64,000 nucleotides of DNA, taken from contig CANGYQ010000002.1 in NCBI GenBank assembly GCA_947458745.1, positions 434,001 through 498,000 of the forward strand, in the 5' to 3' direction. The notes beneath the pieces were generated by a model. That model was not told where the DNA came from, did not search any database, and saw only the letters and a list, made by a program, of their open reading frames with translations. Made by a program: the position numbers and the translations under genes. Source of the DNA: Bryobacteraceae bacterium. GTDB taxonomy: Bacteria > Acidobacteriota > Terriglobia > Bryobacterales > Bryobacteraceae. Shown piece by piece: positions 31,984 to 40,838 of this stretch (position 1 is its first letter; every line of letters starts with the position of its first letter).

Positions 31984-34506
31984 ATGCGGCGTAGGCTCTT
32001 TTTGATCGACAGCTTTGGGTTCATCTTCCGCGCCTACCATGCCCGCGCGCGCAGTGGAGCGCCGCCCATGCGGACCGCCACCGGGCTGCCCACGGAGGCG
32101 GTCTTTATCTTCCACAACATGTTGAAGAAATTGATCTCCACCCAGAAGCCGGAACTGCTGGCGGCGGTCTTTGAATCTGAAGGGCCCACCTTCCGTGAGC
32201 AGGAGTTTGAAGCCTATAAGGCCAACCGCGCCCCGATGCCCGAGGATCTGGGGCCGCAGATTCCCTACGTCCGTAAGCTGTTGGAAGCCATGAAGATTCC
32301 GGTGCTCGACTTCCCCGGCTTTGAGGCCGACGACGTCATCGGTACGCTCTCTGTCCGCGCCCTGGCCGATGATCTGGATGTGGTCATCGTGTCAAGCGAT
32401 AAGGACATGCTCCAACTGGTGAACCAGCGCGTCACCATGCTGAACCCGATGAAGCCGGACCCGCCAGCGGACTTCACGCTCTACGATCCACCCAAGGTAC
32501 TGGAATTTATGGGAGTTCCGCCGGAGCATGTCGCCGATTTGCTGGCACTCAAGGGCGATGCCGTCGACAACATCCCAGGCGCCCCCGGCATAGGCGACAA
32601 AGGGGCCAAAGATCTGGTGACCCGCTTCGGCTCAGTGGAGTCGATCCTCGATCACGCGGCGGAAGTGGAGCGGAAGATGTATCGGGAAAGCCTCATGGCC
32701 AACCGCGATCAGGTGCTTTTGTCCAAGAAGTTGGCCACCATCAACTGCTCCGTCCCGGTGGAATGGGACCTGGAAGCGGCTCACCTGACGCCGCCCGACG
32801 CCCCGGCGCTTCGCGAGATTTACCGCGAACTGGAAATGTACACCGCCCTCAAGGAGCTCGATAAGGAACTGGGGACTGAACCCGCCGTCCTGGTCCAGCC
32901 GCTTGAATTCCGCGAAGCCGCTTCGCTCACAGAGCTCTCCGCACCCCTGGCCTGGGTGCCCGCCCCGGCCACGCTGGCCGCGACGGCAGGTGCCTCCATG
33001 CGCGAAGGCGAAGGCATCCGCGTATTGGGTGATGGTCCGCTGCCCGATGGCACGCTTTACGTGCACGACTTGAAGGCACTGCCCCCGGAGGCGGATCGGC
33101 CGGAGACGCTCGATGTCATGCTGGCCGGCTTTCTGGTGCTGGCGGACCCCAGCGACGTCACCCTGGACCGGCTGAGCGAACGCTACCTCCAGCGCAAGCC
33201 CGGCCCGACGCCCGAAGAACGGGCCGAGGCGGTTTTCGCGCTGGGGCGGCGTCTCGAAGTCGAACTGGAGCCGCTCAACCTGCGCGCGCTCTACGATGAG
33301 ATCGACCGGCCACTCGTCTCCGTGCTGCGCCGCATGGAGCAGACCGGCATCCTGGTGGACAAGGCTCAACTCGGCACCATGGCCTTGAAGATGCTCGGCG
33401 AGATCGAGCGCTTAACCGCCGAGATCTACCATAGCGCGGGGCACGAGTTCAACATCAACTCGCCGCAGCAGTTGGGCAAGGTCCTATTCGACGAACTCGG
33501 CCTGCAGCCCGGCGGCCGCACGCGCACCAAGCAGCAATCAACCGCCGCGGACGTGCTGGAAGGGCTGGCTGAAGAAGGCCATGCCATCGCCAGGCAGACG
33601 CTGGAGTACCGTCAGCTGACTAAGCTGAAGAGCACCTACGTCGATGCGTTACCGACGATGATCTCCGCCTCCACCGGCAGGGTGCACACCACCTTCAACC
33701 AGTGCGGCGCGGCGACCGGGCGTCTGTCGTCCGGCAACCCCAACCTGCAGAACATCCCCATCCGCACTGAACTGGGCCGTGAAATCCGCGCTGCCTTTGT
33801 CCCGGAGCCGGGCTGGCAATTGGTGGTGGCAGATTACTCTCAGATCGAGCTGCGCCTGCTGGCCCACATGTCGCGCGACAAGGTGCTGATGGAAGCCTTT
33901 ATCAATGGCGAAGACATCCACACCCGCACCGCCGCCGAGGTGTTCGGCGTGCCGCCCATGATGGTGTCCCCCGAGATGCGCCGCAACGCCAAGGCGGTGA
34001 ACTTTGGCATCGTCTACGGCCAAACCGCCTTCGGCCTCGCCTCCCAAATAGGCGTCTCCCGCGCCGAAGCCGACACCTACATCCGCAGCTACTTCTCCCG
34101 CTACTCAGGCGTCCGGAAGTGGCTGGATTCGACTATTGCCCAGACCCGCCGCGACGGCTACGTGTCGACGCTCCATGGCCGCCGCCGGCCCATCCCGGAC
34201 ATCCAGAGCCGTAACCCCAACGCCCGTGGCTTCGCCGAACGGACGGCCGTCAATACACCACTACAAGGCACCGCCGCCGACCTGATCAAGGTGGCCATGA
34301 TCCGCATCGACCGCCTGTTGCGCGAAGAAGCCTGGCAATCCCGCCTGCTGCTGCAGGTCCACGATGAACTAGTACTCGAAGCTCCGGCCGATGAAGCGCC
34401 GCGCCTGGCCAAGATGGTGAAGCGCGAAATGGAGAGCGTCTACAAACTCGCCGTCCCCTTAATCGTCGACACCGGCACCGGCACCAACTGGCGCGACGCG
34501 AAGTAG
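31984..34506 (+). CDS. polA: DNA polymerase I with degenerate proofreading domain
   Basis: An 840-residue family A polymerase, started at the ATG at 31984 (MRRRLFLIDSFGF) instead of 22 codons upstream. Residues 1 to about 290 are the 5' nuclease (FGFIFRAYHA, EADDVIGTL, SSDKDMLQL, GDAVDNIPG). Residues 300-450 occupy the 3'-5' exonuclease position, but the DxE, NxxxD and YxxxD catalytic motifs are not visible, so proofreading is probably lost, as in Taq polymerase. The polymerase domain has DYSQIELRLLAH (motif A), RRNAKAVNFGIVYG (motif B) and LLQVHDELVLEAP (motif C). It is divergent from lpxC and followed by an orphan HicB-like gene. Confidence 0.93.
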   Translation: MRRRLFLIDSFGFIFRAYHARARSGAPPMRTATGLPTEAVFIFHNMLKKLISTQKPELLAAVFESEGPTFREQEFEAYKANRAPMPEDLGPQIPYVRKLLEAMKIPVLDFPGFEADDVIGTLSVRALADDLDVVIVSSDKDMLQLVNQRVTMLNPMKPDPPADFTLYDPPKVLEFMGVPPEHVADLLALKGDAVDNIPGAPGIGDKGAKDLVTRFGSVESILDHAAEVERKMYRESLMANRDQVLLSKKLATINCSVPVEWDLEAAHLTPPDAPALREIYRELEMYTALKELDKELGTEPAVLVQPLEFREAASLTELSAPLAWVPAPATLAATAGASMREGEGIRVLGDGPLPDGTLYVHDLKALPPEADRPETLDVMLAGFLVLADPSDVTLDRLSERYLQRKPGPTPEERAEAVFALGRRLEVELEPLNLRALYDEIDRPLVSVLRRMEQTGILVDKAQLGTMALKMLGEIERLTAEIYHSAGHEFNINSPQQLGKVLFDELGLQPGGRTRTKQQSTAADVLEGLAEEGHAIARQTLEYRQLTKLKSTYVDALPTMISASTGRVHTTFNQCGAATGRLSSGNPNLQNIPIRTELGREIRAAFVPEPGWQLVVADYSQIELRLLAHMSRDKVLMEAFINGEDIHTRTAAEVFGVPPMMVSPEMRRNAKAVNFGIVYGQTAFGLASQIGVSRAEADTYIRSYFSRYSGVRKWLDSTIAQTRRDGYVSTLHGRRRPIPDIQSRNPNARGFAERTAVNTPLQGTAADLIKVAMIRIDRLLREEAWQSRLLLQVHDELVLEAPADEAPRLAKMVKREMESVYKLAVPLIVDTGTGTNWRDAK

Positions 34507-34536
34507 ACGCCGGAAGGGACTTGGGAGAATCTGGCC

Positions 34537-34746
34537 ATGAAGTACCGTGTCCTGCTCGAACCAGACGAAGACGGTGTTTTTGTCGCCACTTGTCCGTCAC
34601 TTCCCGGCTGCATTTCCCAGGGATCGACGCGCGCCGAAGCGATGGCGAACATTCGGGAGGCCATTGAAGGGTACTTGGAGAGCCTGCAGCGCCATGGTGA
34701 CCCGATACCGCACCCATTTGCAGCGAGCCACCACCCATCGTGCTAA
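34537..34746 (+). CDS. HicB-like antitoxin-family protein, no HicA partner
   Basis: A 69-residue protein of the HicB/UPF0150 type: MKYRVLLEPDEDGVFVATCP, then SLPGCISQGSTRAEAMANIREAIEGYLES. This is the partial RNase-H-like fold of HicB antitoxins, lacking the added DNA-binding tail of longer versions. GGGAG lies 7 to 11 bases before the ATG. HicB usually pairs with a HicA mRNA interferase of about 60 to 80 residues; none is visible here, since polA ends 30 bases upstream and the amidase begins 9 bases downstream. It may be a solitary HicB protein, which is common, or a toxin-antitoxin remnant. Confidence 0.82.
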   Translation: MKYRVLLEPDEDGVFVATCPSLPGCISQGSTRAEAMANIREAIEGYLESLQRHGDPIPHPFAASHHPSC

Positions 34747-34755
34747 CGTCCTTGA

Positions 34756-36258
34756 ATGGGACCCCTTAGCCGTCGCCTTTTCCTCGCCTCCACCGCCGGA
34801 GCGCTTGCCGCTCCCGCTCAAGATTCACCCTTAAGCGGCATCACCCTGTCCGAAGCCGCCGCCCGCCTCCGCGCCCGCAGCGTCACCTCGGCCCAACTGA
34901 CAGAAGCGTGCCTCAAGCGCATTGAGACCTACAACCCCAAGCTGAACGCCTTCATCACGGTCATGAAGGCCCAGGCGATGGCCCAGGCGCGCCAGGCCGA
35001 TACCGAGATCCGAGCGGGCAAGCTGCGCGGCCCCCTGCATGGCATCCCCATCGGCTTGAAAGACAACATCGACACCGCCGGCGTCCGCACCACCGGAGCG
35101 AGCGCCGTCTATGATTCCCGCGTACCCGACGAAGACGCCGACGTCACTCGCCGGCTGCTGGCGGCTGGGGCGGTGATCGTCGGCAAGACCAATCTGCATG
35201 AGTTCGCCAACGGCGGCACCTCGGCGATCAGCTACTTTGGCCCGGTGCGCAACCCCTGGGCGCTGGACCGGCATCCCGGCGGCTCCTCCGGTGGCTCTGG
35301 CGCGGCCGTGGCTGCCGAAATGTGCTTTGGTGCGCTCGGCACCGACACTGGCGGCTCCATCCGCACTCCGGCCTCGCTGTGCGGCATCACGGGCCTCAAG
35401 CCCACCCACGGCCTGGTCTCGATCCGCGGCATCATTCCGCTGGTCTGGACCCTCGACCACTGCGGGCCCATGACGCGCACCGCCGAAGACGCGGCGATCA
35501 TCCTGCAAGTGCTGGCGGGATACGACAAGCTGGATGTCCACTCCATCGAACGCCCCATCCCGGACTACCTGGCCGAAATGAAGCGCCCGGTGAAAGATCT
35601 GCGCTTGGGCGTTCTCCGTGTCCCCTTCTTTGATCACGTCGAGGCCGACGTCCTGAAGCCGGTGGAACAAGCGATCGAAGCCGCAGCGAAGATGACCAAG
35701 GGCCAAAAAGATGTCGTCCTGCCCTCCCTGCGCGGCACCCAGACCCCGGGCGAAATGTACGCCTACCATGAGGATCTCTACAAGGCGGGCGCGGGCCGCT
35801 ACCAGATCCCTACCCGCCGCAACCTCGCCCGCGGCGCTGAAGCCCGGGCGTTTGAGTACGTCAAGGGTTGGCGCCAACTGATGCTGCTCCGCCGCACCAT
35901 TGGAGACTGGTTCGACAAAAACGAAGTGGATCTGGTCCTGCTGCCCACCATGCGCCGCTCCCCGCGCACGGTCGACGACACCATCAAGCGCACCGAAAGC
36001 GAGAAACCGGCCAACCCGGAACTGGCCAACACCGCCGAGTTCAACATCCTGGGCATCCCCGCCATCACCGTGCCCTGCGGCTTCAACTCGAAAGGCATCC
36101 CGGTCGGCTTGATGATCGCCGGACGCCCCTGGGCGGAAGGCCAAGTGCTCTCGCTCGCCCACGCCTACCAGAAGTCCACGGACTGGCACACCCGGAAGCC
36201 CACGCTGTCGCCCGAGATGCCCGTCCCGGCGCTCAAGCAAGACGCCGACGAAGAATGA
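34756..36258 (+). CDS. Exported amidase (amidase-signature family)
   Basis: A 500-residue AS-family hydrolase with a Tat-like signal (MGPLSRRLFLASTAGALAAPA). The Ser-cisSer-Lys triad is visible: Lys102 in GIPIGLKDNID, the GGSSGGSGAAVAA loop (cis-Ser near 177-178), and the nucleophile Ser201 in GTDTGGSIRTPAS. The fold matches GatA, but the export signal and the absence of gatB/gatC nearby argue against tRNA amidation and for a periplasmic amide or aryl-amide hydrolase. Its substrate is unknown. The gene ends before a terminator shared with the convergent receptor gene. Confidence 0.88.
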   Translation: MGPLSRRLFLASTAGALAAPAQDSPLSGITLSEAAARLRARSVTSAQLTEACLKRIETYNPKLNAFITVMKAQAMAQARQADTEIRAGKLRGPLHGIPIGLKDNIDTAGVRTTGASAVYDSRVPDEDADVTRRLLAAGAVIVGKTNLHEFANGGTSAISYFGPVRNPWALDRHPGGSSGGSGAAVAAEMCFGALGTDTGGSIRTPASLCGITGLKPTHGLVSIRGIIPLVWTLDHCGPMTRTAEDAAIILQVLAGYDKLDVHSIERPIPDYLAEMKRPVKDLRLGVLRVPFFDHVEADVLKPVEQAIEAAAKMTKGQKDVVLPSLRGTQTPGEMYAYHEDLYKAGAGRYQIPTRRNLARGAEARAFEYVKGWRQLMLLRRTIGDWFDKNEVDLVLLPTMRRSPRTVDDTIKRTESEKPANPELANTAEFNILGIPAITVPCGFNSKGIPVGLMIAGRPWAEGQVLSLAHAYQKSTDWHTRKPTLSPEMPVPALKQDADEE

Positions 36259-36325
36259 GGCCTATACTGAGCCGCGACGGCAACGGAGCGGTCTGCACGG
36301 TCAGGACACAAAGCACCCATAACGG

Positions 36326-36364
36326 AAAAAAGGGCAGGCCCCGAAGGACCTGCCCTTTTCTTTT
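36326..36364. terminator. Bidirectional intrinsic terminator
   Basis: GGGCAGG (36332-36338) pairs with CCTGCCC (36349-36355), with a few more inner pairs. Six A residues precede it and TTTTCTTTT follows, giving U tracts in both directions. It lies between the amidase (plus) and the Oar-like receptor (minus). Confidence 0.85.
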
Positions 36365-36379
36365 GCCTGAACCGGCAGT

Positions 36380-39300
36380 TTAGAAGAAGTACTTCAATCC
36401 AAACTGGATGTTACGCGGCGCCTGCACTTGGCCGCCGATCACACCAAAGCCGGCCGGAGCACCGACGTTGGCGCCGGGCGGGGCCCAGCTGACGTTGTTG
36501 AACGCATTGAACATTTCCATACGGAAGTCAAAGTACGTCTTCTCGGTCACGCTGAAGCGCTTGCCGATCGAGATGTCGGCGCTGAAGAAGCCGGGGCCAC
36601 GCTCCGTGCCGATACCGGCATTCCCGAAGCTGCCATCGGCTGGTTGCCCGTAGGCGCACTTGCCGTCGTTGACTGCCGTCACGCCACCCGCGCAGAACAG
36701 CGTGGAGCGGTCAGCCGGCAGGCCGAACCAGTTGTCGACGTTGCGAGCAGACTCGTCGATGGTCAGCGCACGGTAGTAATTGGCGCGGACATTGCCGCGC
36801 ACGGCTTGGCCGGTGCGGTCGTTCGCACGAACGGTGATCGGCAGGCCGGTGCGGGCCGCGATAGAGAAGTTGGAGTTCCAACCGCCCACCACCAGGTCCG
36901 CGGCCTTGCCCATGCCGCTGCCGAACTTCTTGCCCTTGCCCACCGGGACAAAGTAGGTACCGGCGATGGTGAAGTTCTGGCGGATGTCGAAGAACGACGG
37001 GCCACGGTTGGCGCGGCGGTCATACGCATTCTGCCAGTACGCACCCTCGCCCGACGTGTTGCCGGAGCCGTAGTAGCCCAGGTTGTCGGTCAAGGTCTTG
37101 CCGAACGTGTAGGCGGCCAGGAACTCAACGCCACCGGAGAAACGGCGGCGGCCGGTCACCTGCAGCGAGTGATAATCCATCGTCGCCGAAGATTCCGTGC
37201 GCGCGATGTTGCCCAGGTTGGGCAAGCGGTTGATCAGCGGACGGCGCAGGTTCAGGTTGGTCCAGCTTGAGAACGCGCCCGTACCAGCCAGCGGCTGGTT
37301 GGCTTCCACCGGGGCCACCAGGTGGGTACCCTTCTGGCCCACATAACCGGCCTGGACCGAGGTCGCGTTGTCGAACTGATACTCCATGGTGAAGTTGATC
37401 TGGCCCGTCGTCTGGGGACGCAAGTTCAGGTCCCAGGCGCGGCCCTGGAGCTGCGGAACCACGCCGGCGGAAGCCGGACGCGCCATGTCCAGCGCGATTC
37501 CCGTCGTCACGACGTCCGAGAAGCCCGACCGGATGGAGCCCGGCGTGCGCGGATCGTAGGAGAAGTCGGTTTCGACGAAGAACGGAGCGTTCAAGGGCAG
37601 ACGGAGATTGGCTCCGGTACCTTCCATGAAGCTCTGGTAGGCGTAACCGCCACGCACCACCAGCTTGCCGTTGAACATGTCCGGGGTATAGGCAAAGCCG
37701 ATACGCGGCATGTACTGCTTGTTGTAGCCGTTGTAAAGGGCGCGGCCATACTGGCCACCGGCGCGGATCAGCGTGCCGGCAAACGTGTCGACGTTGATCT
37801 GACGGTCGTCCTTCTCATAGATCGGCTGCATGTACTCCCACCGCAGACCAATGTTCAGGGTGAAGTTACGCGACACCTTGAAGTCGTCCTGGAAGAAGAG
37901 CGCGGAGCGCCAGAAGCGGTGTCCCCAAGGCGGAGCCACGGCACCACGGCCCTTGCTGTTCAAGGCGTCGATCAGGAAGTCACCGTAATCAAGGCCCGTG
38001 TAGGTGCCGTTGTAGCGGAACAGGCCGAGCGCGCCGTTGTTGCCGGCGTAGTAGCGGTCCTGGTTGTACTTGGTGAACTGGCCGCCCATCTTGATCAGGT
38101 GCTTGCCCTTCTGCAGGGTCAAGTTGTCATAGATGATGTACTTGGTGTCAGTGGTGTTGGAGATGCTGGCGCCCGATCCGATACCGGAAAGGCTGCCGCC
38201 CAGCGCCACACTGCTCAAGCCCGGGATCGGCTGGCCACCGGGGATACCGAACTTGGCGTTGCCGTCCGCACCCAACTGGCCGCTCCAATCAAGAACGACG
38301 TCGTTGATCTTGATCTGCGAGTAAGAGAAGCGAGCTTCATTCACGATGCTCGGTGAGATGGTGCGGTTCCAGTTGCCCACCCAAGAGGTGGTGGGGCCTT
38401 CCTGACCGGAGGTCATGAACACCGGCAGGGCCGCTTGGCTGCCAACCGCCTCATAGCGTCCGATCGACCAGCGGGCCATCAGCGAATCCTTGTCGGAAGC
38501 GCGATAGTCCACCTTGGCATCCGCCTGATGATTGTTGAGTTGGGAGGCTGAAGCAGACGCGTAGTTGCCGGCCACACCCAGGGGACCCGCGCCAGCTTGG
38601 CTTGGCAGCGGATAGAAGTTAGGATTGGCAAACAGGAAACGGGCCACCGGGTTGAACCGGGCCTGCGGAATCTGCTTATTGGGGAAGGGCTGGCCCGTGG
38701 TCGGGTCAGTGATCTGCGGGTTCGGGAACTGGTTCAAGTCACCATTGCGCCACGCCTGCGGAGCCACGCTGGCCGTTGCCGGACCGTCGGTGCGCTGGAT
38801 CGTCCCCTCGTAGTCGACAAAGAAGAACAACTTGTTCTTCTTGATCGGACCACCCAGGGTGCCACCGAAAATGTTGCGCTTAAAGCCGGTCCGCTGGGCC
38901 GTGGAAGCCACGCGGTTCCGGAAAAAGCCATTGGCATTCAGCACCTTGTTCTGCAGGAACTCGAACACGTTGCCGTGGAACTGGTTGGTGCCGCTTTTGA
39001 GCGACATCATCACGGTGGCACCGCCAGAGTTGCCGTAGTCAGCGGCGGCGTTGCCCGTGAGCACCTTTACTTCTTCCAATGCGTCCACGTTGGGCGAATA
39101 GCCGACGCGGTTGTCAATCGAATCGTTGACGTCCACGCCGTCGAGCATGAAGTTGTTGGTCTGCTCACGGTTGCCGTTCACATAGGGACGGGCACCGAAG
39201 CGGCTGTTCATCGCTTCCGGATTGGGCGAAACCGCGCCCGGGATCAGCAGCGTCAGCGAAACAAAGTTGCGGCCCTTCAACGGAATCGCGGCCAGCTTGC

Positions 39301-39724
39301 GGGAATCAAGCGATTCACCGGTCTGGGTGGATTCCGTCTGGAGCACCGGCGCAATGCCGGTCACTTCGACGGCCTGCGTCGTCTCACCCACTTCCAGCTT
39401 CACGTCGACGCGTGCCGTCTGGTTTACCTGAATCGCAAAAACAGGCGTCGAAGCTTTCTTGAAGCCCGACGCTTCCGCGCTCAGCTTGTAGTTACCTACC
39501 GGCAGGAACAGCAGGTTGTAGACACCCGCTTCGTTGGAGACGGCCTGATAGGTAATGTTCGTGCCGGTATTAGTTCCGGTCACCTTAACGTTGGGGGCTA
39601 CCGCGCCCGATTGATCGGTCACGGTACCGGTGATGGCGCCCGTAATTGTCTGCGCACCCGCCAGGCTGGCGAACGCGAACAGACACACCAGGCCCGGGAG
39701 AATACATTTAGTGATTTTTCTCAT
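36380..39724 (-). CDS. Oar-like TonB-dependent receptor with carboxypeptidase-regulatory domain
   Basis: A 1114-residue outer-membrane protein. Signal peptide MRKITKCILPGLVCLFAFA with cleavage near AGAQ; carboxypeptidase-regulatory beta domain at about 25-110 (GAITGTVTDQSGAVAPNVKV ... GNYKLSAEASGFKK); a plug-like region with LKGRNFVSLTLLIPG and NNFMLDGVDVNDSIDNRVGYSP; a large barrel ending in Phe-Phe (GLKYFF). No classical TonB box is evident. Acidobacteria carry many such large receptors, generally thought to handle oligosaccharides or peptides. GAGAGG upstream of the ATG at 39724 is a ribosome site. No SusD-like partner lies next to it, so the substrate is open. Confidence 0.9.
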   Translation of the reverse strand: MRKITKCILPGLVCLFAFASLAGAQTITGAITGTVTDQSGAVAPNVKVTGTNTGTNITYQAVSNEAGVYNLLFLPVGNYKLSAEASGFKKASTPVFAIQVNQTARVDVKLEVGETTQAVEVTGIAPVLQTESTQTGESLDSRKLAAIPLKGRNFVSLTLLIPGAVSPNPEAMNSRFGARPYVNGNREQTNNFMLDGVDVNDSIDNRVGYSPNVDALEEVKVLTGNAAADYGNSGGATVMMSLKSGTNQFHGNVFEFLQNKVLNANGFFRNRVASTAQRTGFKRNIFGGTLGGPIKKNKLFFFVDYEGTIQRTDGPATASVAPQAWRNGDLNQFPNPQITDPTTGQPFPNKQIPQARFNPVARFLFANPNFYPLPSQAGAGPLGVAGNYASASASQLNNHQADAKVDYRASDKDSLMARWSIGRYEAVGSQAALPVFMTSGQEGPTTSWVGNWNRTISPSIVNEARFSYSQIKINDVVLDWSGQLGADGNAKFGIPGGQPIPGLSSVALGGSLSGIGSGASISNTTDTKYIIYDNLTLQKGKHLIKMGGQFTKYNQDRYYAGNNGALGLFRYNGTYTGLDYGDFLIDALNSKGRGAVAPPWGHRFWRSALFFQDDFKVSRNFTLNIGLRWEYMQPIYEKDDRQINVDTFAGTLIRAGGQYGRALYNGYNKQYMPRIGFAYTPDMFNGKLVVRGGYAYQSFMEGTGANLRLPLNAPFFVETDFSYDPRTPGSIRSGFSDVVTTGIALDMARPASAGVVPQLQGRAWDLNLRPQTTGQINFTMEYQFDNATSVQAGYVGQKGTHLVAPVEANQPLAGTGAFSSWTNLNLRRPLINRLPNLGNIARTESSATMDYHSLQVTGRRRFSGGVEFLAAYTFGKTLTDNLGYYGSGNTSGEGAYWQNAYDRRANRGPSFFDIRQNFTIAGTYFVPVGKGKKFGSGMGKAADLVVGGWNSNFSIAARTGLPITVRANDRTGQAVRGNVRANYYRALTIDESARNVDNWFGLPADRSTLFCAGGVTAVNDGKCAYGQPADGSFGNAGIGTERGPGFFSADISIGKRFSVTEKTYFDFRMEMFNAFNNVSWAPPGANVGAPAGFGVIGGQVQAPRNIQFGLKYFF

Positions 39725-39770
39725 AGGACTACCTCTCGTTCAATATTAACAAGTTTCGCCGCAGCCGGAA

Positions 39771-40838
39771 CTACTTTGACTGCCACACTTTGGCCAATTG
39801 GCCAGCCAGTGTGGCGGGTTCCGTATGGGCCGGGGTGGATGACGGTAATGCTGGCGTGGCGGGTCTGGGAGCCCCTTCACTGGCCAGGAACTTGTCCTTT
39901 TTCAAAAGCCCGCGTTCCAGCGAATTGACGTAGCCCGTCCATTCGCCGTCTACCCGGTTATCGTCCGCAATGGCGGCCCGGACGGCCTCCATCTTGGAAT
40001 CCATCATGTCGATCTGGTGCAGCAACATCGCTTCCAGAAACACCGGCACTTTGGGCGACCCGTACTCCAGCGTCCCGTGGTGCGAAAGAATCAAATGCTC
40101 CAGCAACATCCGCTTCTTCGCCGGAAACTCCGGCAACTGCCGGAACGCATCGACGATGATGCCCAACCCGATGTGGATATGCCCCAGCAACTGGCCTTCG
40201 GTCGAATAGCCAAAGCTCCGCCGGTAAGTCAGCTCGCGCGTCTTGCCGATGTCATGCAACACCACGCCCGCCAGCAGCAAGTCCGCATCAATGCCGGGAT
40301 AGTGCTTGGCGAGCGTTTGCCCGATCCGCGCCATGGAGAGCACGTGCTCCAGTAAGCCACCCAGGAACGCGTGGTGTACCGTCTTGGCGGCAGGGGCCCG
40401 TTTGAACGCCGCCACCAGTTCGGAATCCGCAAAGATGGTTTCGAGCAACTGACGAAAGTCCACGTCGGCCATGCCGGCCACCATCGCCTGCAACTCGGCG
40501 AACATCGTGTCCGGCGCATACCGGGACGCGGGCATAAAGTCGCCCAGGTCCACCGCGGTATCTTCCAGCTTCTTCAAACGCTGGATGGTGAGTTGGATGC
40601 GCCCCTGGAAAACCTGGACGGTCCCCTTCACCTCGATGATGTCGTCCTTGGCGAACTTGTCCGCCACCGATGCGGCGTTGTCCCACATCTTGGCATCCAC
40701 ATCGCCCGTGCGGTCCTGCAACATCAGGGAGAGAAACGGCTCTCCCGTCCGCTTTTGGCGGACCTCTTTATTGGCTACCAGGAAGGCAGCCGTAAACTCC
40801 TGGTCCGGCTTCAGATCAGCGGCGTAGACCGTCTTCAC
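39771..40838 (-). CDS. YhaM-like OB-fold/HD-domain 3'-5' exoribonuclease
   Basis: A 355-residue protein. I start it at the GTG at 40838 (GTGA overlap with the PPIase stop); the frame runs 57 codons further into that gene, but the first homologous residues are VKTVYAADLKPDQEF. An OB-fold (EPFLSLMLQDRTGDVDAKMWDN ... VKGTVQVFQGRIQLTIQRLK, about 20-105) precedes an HD domain with HHAFLGGLLEHVLSM and VVLHDIGKTREL, the layout of B. subtilis YhaM/CbfA. Those enzymes trim RNA or DNA from 3' ends with manganese. An Ala/Pro-rich C-terminal tail is extra. It forms a coupled pair with the SurA-like gene. Confidence 0.87.
   Translation of the reverse strand: MKTVYAADLKPDQEFTAAFLVANKEVRQKRTGEPFLSLMLQDRTGDVDAKMWDNAASVADKFAKDDIIEVKGTVQVFQGRIQLTIQRLKKLEDTAVDLGDFMPASRYAPDTMFAELQAMVAGMADVDFRQLLETIFADSELVAAFKRAPAAKTVHHAFLGGLLEHVLSMARIGQTLAKHYPGIDADLLLAGVVLHDIGKTRELTYRRSFGYSTEGQLLGHIHIGLGIIVDAFRQLPEFPAKKRMLLEHLILSHHGTLEYGSPKVPVFLEAMLLHQIDMMDSKMEAVRAAIADDNRVDGEWTGYVNSLERGLLKKDKFLASEGAPRPATPALPSSTPAHTEPATLAGQLAKVWQSK

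Noticed and set aside
34507-34755. A complete HicAB toxin-antitoxin pair
   Set aside because: Only the HicB-like gene is present; there is no room for HicA between polA and the amidase.
34831-36240. A 469-residue open frame on the minus strand
   Set aside because: Antisense shadow of the amidase gene; the sense frame carries the complete amidase signature.
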